Assembly: GCA_049644305.1 (NCBI GenBank)
Contig: JBARRQ010000106.1
Span: forward strand, 1-7,312
DNA: 7,312 nucleotides
Origin: AC-32 sp049644305
Lineage (GTDB): Bacteria; Actinomycetota; Thermoleophilia; Gaiellales; Gaiellaceae
Reading direction: 5' to 3'
Shown: piece after piece, positions 4,704 through 7,312 of the stretch
How the letters are laid out: each line of letters starts with the position of its first letter
How positions within the stretch are numbered: the first letter of the stretch is position 1
Position numbers and translations under genes: made by a program
Notes under the pieces: generated by a model
What the model was told of the DNA's origin: nothing
The model's database searches: none
What the model saw: only the letters and a program-made list of their open reading frames with translations

Positions 4704-5675
4704 ATGGCGAAGGTAGAGCGAAAAGGGACGCTGAGCGAGGAACGGCTGCGCACGTTCCTGCGCGAGATGCTCCTGATCAGGCGGTTCGAGGAGAAAGTCG
4801 AGGAGCGTTTCCGTGCCGGCGAGCTGCCCGGCTTCCTCCACGTCGCGATCGGCCAGGAGGCGGTCGCGGTCGGCGTGTGCCAGGCGCTTGATGACGGAGA
4901 CGTGTTCGCTACCACCCATCGCGCGCACGGCCACACCCTTGCCCGTGGAACGCATCCGAACGCGATCATGGCGGAGCTGTACGGGAAGCTCGAGGGCTGC
5001 TCGCACGGCTACGGCGGCTCGATGCACCTCTACGACCTCGAGCGTGGCAACCTGGGCGCGAACGCGGTCGTCGGAGGCGGCCTCCCGGCGATCACCGGTG
5101 CCGCGCTCGCCTTCAAGCTCCGCCGCGAGCCCCGAGTCGCGGTCGCTTTCTTCGGTGACGGGGCGACGAACATCGGCACGTTCCACGAATCTCTCAATCT
5201 GGCGGAGCTCTGGAAGGTGCCCGCCGTCTTCGTCTGCGAGAACAACCACTGGGCGGAGTCGACGCCAGCGCACCAGGAGCTCCCGATCGAGGATCTGAGC
5301 AAGCGCGCCATCGCCTACGGGATGCACTCCATCACCGTCGACGGCCAGGACGTCGAGGCCGTCTACCGGGCCGCCGGCCGAGCTCTCAAGCACGCGCGCG
5401 ACGGCAAGGGGCCGGTGTTCCTGCTCGCCAACACGTACCGCCTCACCGGCCACTACATTGGCGACCCGCAGATCTACCGCGACAAGGAAGAGCTCCGGGA
5501 GACCCTTGAGACGCAGGACCCGATCGAGAAGCTGCGCGCCAAGCTTGGGACTTCCGACGACGAGTTCGAGGAGGTCGACCGCGAGGTCAACGAGCTCGTC
5601 GAGGCCTCGGTCGAGTTCGCCAAGAACGGCACCGACCCTAGGCCCGAGGACGCCTTGAAGAACGTGTATGCCTGA
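4704..5675 (+). CDS. 2-oxoacid (pyruvate/acetoin-type) dehydrogenase E1 component, alpha subunit
   Basis: This 323-residue protein has normal length for the alpha subunit of a heterotetrameric E1. The thiamine diphosphate/Mg motif begins at GDGATNIG (151-158) and ends at ENN (179-181), the classic GDG-x(about 26)-NN spacing. Other family blocks are THRAHGHTLARG (71-82), the GYGGSMHLYD loop (102-111) and GANAVVGGGLP (118-128). With the beta subunit it decarboxylates a 2-oxoacid, or cleaves acetoin, and reductively acylates the lipoyl group of E2 in the cytoplasm. The TYRLTGHYIGDPQIYRDKEE block (244-263) looks closer to acetoin-type AcoA than to the YRYHGHSMSDP loop of regulated pyruvate dehydrogenases, but specificity is not proven. 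Pyruvate, acetoin and branched-chain substrates remain open. It is the first gene of the operon, and its stop overlaps the E1 beta start by 8 bases. Confidence 0.9.
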   Translation: MAKVERKGTLSEERLRTFLREMLLIRRFEEKVEERFRAGELPGFLHVAIGQEAVAVGVCQALDDGDVFATTHRAHGHTLARGTHPNAIMAELYGKLEGCSHGYGGSMHLYDLERGNLGANAVVGGGLPAITGAALAFKLRREPRVAVAFFGDGATNIGTFHESLNLAELWKVPAVFVCENNHWAESTPAHQELPIEDLSKRAIAYGMHSITVDGQDVEAVYRAAGRALKHARDGKGPVFLLANTYRLTGHYIGDPQIYRDKEELRETLETQDPIEKLRAKLGTSDDEFEEVDREVNELVEASVEFAKNGTDPRPEDALKNVYA

Positions 5676-6648
5676 GCTGAGCTACCGCGAGGCGGTTCGC
5701 GACGCGCTCTCACGTGCCATGCGCCTGGACGAGGACGTCTTCATCATGGGCGAGGACATCGCCGAGATGGGCGGGTCGATGGGCGTCACTGCCGGCATGC
5801 TCGACGAGTTCGGCTCCGAGCGCGTCCGCAATACGCCGATCTCGGAGATGGCGATCGTCGGCGCGGGCATCGGGGCGGCGATGCAGGGAATGCGGCCGGT
5901 CGTCGAGGTCATGTACGAGGACTTCACGACGCTTGCGATGGAGCAGATCGTCAATCAGGCGGCGAAGCACCGGTCGATGTCGGGAGGCCAGGTGAAAGTG
6001 CCGCTGACAATTCGTACGCAAGGCGGCGCCGGCTGGTCGCCTGGCGCGCAACATGCGCAGCAGCTCGAGGGTTGGTTCGTCCACGTCCCAGGGCTGAAGG
6101 TTGTCTTCGCCTCGACGCCGACGGACGTCCGGGGCCTCCTCTGGTCGGCGATCTACGACGACAACCCGGTGATGTTCTTCGAGCACCGCACGCTCTACGG
6201 CATCAAGGAGGAGGTCCCGGAAGAGCTCGAGCCCATCCCGATCGGGCAGGCGCGGATACACCGCGAGGGCAAGGACGTGACGGTCGTCGCGACCGGGCGG
6301 CTTGTCCACGAGGCGCTTGCCGCGGCGCAGGAGGCGGAGGGCGAGGGCGTCTCGGTGGAGGTTCTCGATCCGCGGACCCTGCAGCCGCTCGACGAGGACG
6401 CGCTCGTCGCATCGGTCAAGAAGACGAATCGATGCGTCGTCGCGCACGAAGCGGTGGCGAAGATGGGCTTCGGCGCGGAGATCGCGGCCGTCGTCCAGGA
6501 GAAGGCCTTCGACTGGCTCGACGCGCCGGTCGAGCGCGTGGGGGCGAAGTTCGCGCCGATCCCGTTCGCTCCGGTGATGGAGGAGTACGTCGTCCCACAC
6601 GCGGCAGACGTGCTCGCCGCGATCCGCAGGACGGTCAGCCGTGGCTGA
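5668..6648 (+). CDS. 2-oxoacid (pyruvate/acetoin-type) dehydrogenase E1 component, beta subunit
   Basis: This 326-residue protein has the usual length for E1 beta. Family blocks seen are the N-terminal SYREAVRDAL, FIMGEDIAEMGGSMGVTAG (25-43), and RVRNTPISEMAIVGAGIGAA (52-71), where Glu60 corresponds to the conserved glutamate that activates the thiamine cofactor. Also present are SPGAQHAQQLEGWFVHVPGL (124-143), PVMFFEHRTLY (167-177), and the C-terminal transketolase-like EVLDPRTLQPLDED (231-244). The protein completes the E1 active site at the interface with the alpha subunit and helps bind E2. The ATG at 5668 lies inside the end of E1 alpha, and the stop lies inside the start of E2; both overlaps are 8 bases. 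This suggests translational coupling and fixed subunit ratios. No strong Shine-Dalgarno is seen. Confidence 0.92.
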   Translation: MPELSYREAVRDALSRAMRLDEDVFIMGEDIAEMGGSMGVTAGMLDEFGSERVRNTPISEMAIVGAGIGAAMQGMRPVVEVMYEDFTTLAMEQIVNQAAKHRSMSGGQVKVPLTIRTQGGAGWSPGAQHAQQLEGWFVHVPGLKVVFASTPTDVRGLLWSAIYDDNPVMFFEHRTLYGIKEEVPEELEPIPIGQARIHREGKDVTVVATGRLVHEALAAAQEAEGEGVSVEVLDPRTLQPLDEDALVASVKKTNRCVVAHEAVAKMGFGAEIAAVVQEKAFDWLDAPVERVGAKFAPIPFAPVMEEYVVPHAADVLAAIRRTVSRG

Positions 6649-7312
6649 CGAGGTGAAGCTGCCGCGGCTCGGTCAGGGGATGGAGTCCGGCACGATCATC
6701 AAGTGGCTGAAGAACGAGGGCGATAGGGTCGAGAAAGGGGAGCCCCTCTACGAGCTCGACACCGACAAGGTGACGCAAGAGGTCGAGGCCGACTTCTCGG
6801 GCGTGCTGCTCAAGATCGCGGTCGCGGAAGGAGAGGTCCCGGTGGGTCGGACGATCGCGGTCATCGGCGAGGAGGGTGAGCAGGTGCCGGTGATCGAGGA
6901 GGGCGGCGCCGAGGAGGGAACGCCCGGCACCGCGCGGGAGCCCGAGCGTGAGCGCGGCCGCGAGGTGTCCGCCGAGCCCGAGGAAGCCGAGATCAGGGCG
7001 CCCGTCGCCCAGCGCGACGGCGGCCGGGTGAAGGCCTCGCCGCTCGCACGCCGGATCGCGCGCGAGCGCGGGATCGATCTAGCCGCCCTGGCCGGAACAG
7101 GTCCCGAGGGCAGGATCGTCGCGGAGGACGTCGAGCGCGTGGCGGCGCAGCCCGCTGCTGAGCCCGCGGCCGCTCCCGCTCCTGCTCCTACCGCCGCCGC
7201 TGGCGACGTGGAGATCGAGCAGCTCTCGTCCGTCCGGCGCACGATCGCCCGCCGTCTGACCGAGGCCTGGCAGGCGCCTGCCTTCCAGATCTCGATGTCG
7301 GCCGACATGACC
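6641..7312 (+). CDS. 2-oxoacid dehydrogenase E2 (dihydrolipoamide acyltransferase), 3' end outside window
   Basis: The first 224 residues are visible, starting at GTG 6641; AGGA (6628-6631) is a fair Shine-Dalgarno. The domain order is canonical. One lipoyl domain spans about 2-77, with the lipoylated lysine predicted at Lys43 in ELDTDKV. An acidic then basic flexible linker covers about 78-127. A peripheral subunit-binding domain (about 129-167) contains KASPLARRIARERGIDL and GTGPEGRIVAEDV and docks E3 or E1. A Pro/Ala hinge follows (169-187). The catalytic acyltransferase domain then begins at about 192 with SSVRRTIARRLTEAWQAPAF. The catalytic His/Asp motif would lie beyond the window. E2 receives the acyl group from E1 on the swinging lipoyl arm and passes it to CoA. 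The start overlaps E1 beta by 8 bases. An E3 or lipoylation gene may lie downstream. Confidence 0.92.
   Translation, partial: MADEVKLPRLGQGMESGTIIKWLKNEGDRVEKGEPLYELDTDKVTQEVEADFSGVLLKIAVAEGEVPVGRTIAVIGEEGEQVPVIEEGGAEEGTPGTAREPERERGREVSAEPEEAEIRAPVAQRDGGRVKASPLARRIARERGIDLAALAGTGPEGRIVAEDVERVAAQPAAEPAAAPAPAPTAAAGDVEIEQLSSVRRTIARRLTEAWQAPAFQISMSADMT

Noticed and set aside
4677..5453. 258-codon minus-strand frame antisense to E1 alpha
   Set aside because: It is a shadow of the E1 alpha gene with no family motif, and its start sits in the middle of a conserved gene.
5710..6600. 296-codon minus-strand frame antisense to E1 beta
   Set aside because: The composition is dominated by Arg, Asp, Leu and His, and there is no domain. 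E1 beta on the other strand has clear family motifs.
1..7312. CRISPR arrays, tRNA or rRNA genes, insertion sequences
   Set aside because: I saw no regularly spaced direct repeats, no cloverleaf with a recognisable T-loop, no rRNA-like stretches, and no transposase motifs or terminal inverted repeats.

Overview
The window is uniformly GC-rich, with strong G/C bias at third codon positions, GTG and TTG starts and tightly overlapping genes. Together with a holin-X-like protein, a DUF3618-like protein, a YihY protein and an LPxTG-type surface protein, this suggests a high-GC Gram-positive actinobacterium, plausibly a deep-branching group such as the Thermoleophilia. That placement is an inference from gene content; no rRNA or other taxonomic marker is present.

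Layout from left to right. (1) At 2-451 is the C-terminal part of a secreted surface protein ending in an LPFTG sortase signal, followed by a strong GC-rich hairpin. (2) At 559-1215 is a secreted two-domain cupredoxin. Its first domain keeps a type 1 copper site and its second has lost most of the ligands. (3) On the minus strand, 3258 down to 1202, five envelope genes each overlap the next: a 42-residue membrane peptide, a 122-residue single-pass protein, a holin-X-like protein, a DUF3618-like protein and a YihY/BrkB-family multi-span protein. The cassette converges on the cupredoxin gene with a 14-base overlap. (4) An arginine repressor (argR, 3314-3790) diverges from the cassette. (5) At 3791-4038 is a gene-poor stretch with a possible decayed PRC-barrel-like N-terminus on the minus strand. 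(6) At 4039-4692 (minus) is an uncharacterised protein made of two similar repeats of about 80 residues. (7) Starting 11 bases away in the opposite direction is a 2-oxoacid dehydrogenase operon: E1 alpha (4704-5675), E1 beta (5668-6648) and E2 (6641 to the window end). Its members overlap by 8 bases each.

The E1 alpha, E1 beta and E2 products should form a thiamine diphosphate- and lipoate-dependent complex that oxidatively decarboxylates a 2-oxoacid, or cleaves acetoin, to acyl-CoA. The substrate cannot be fixed from sequence alone. The minus-strand cassette looks like a co-translated envelope module of unknown role and is the best candidate here for an undescribed system. The argR and E1 alpha genes both lack a good ribosome binding site and both have a TAnnnT hexamer ending exactly 7 bases before the ATG (6-base spacer), which suggests leaderless transcripts.
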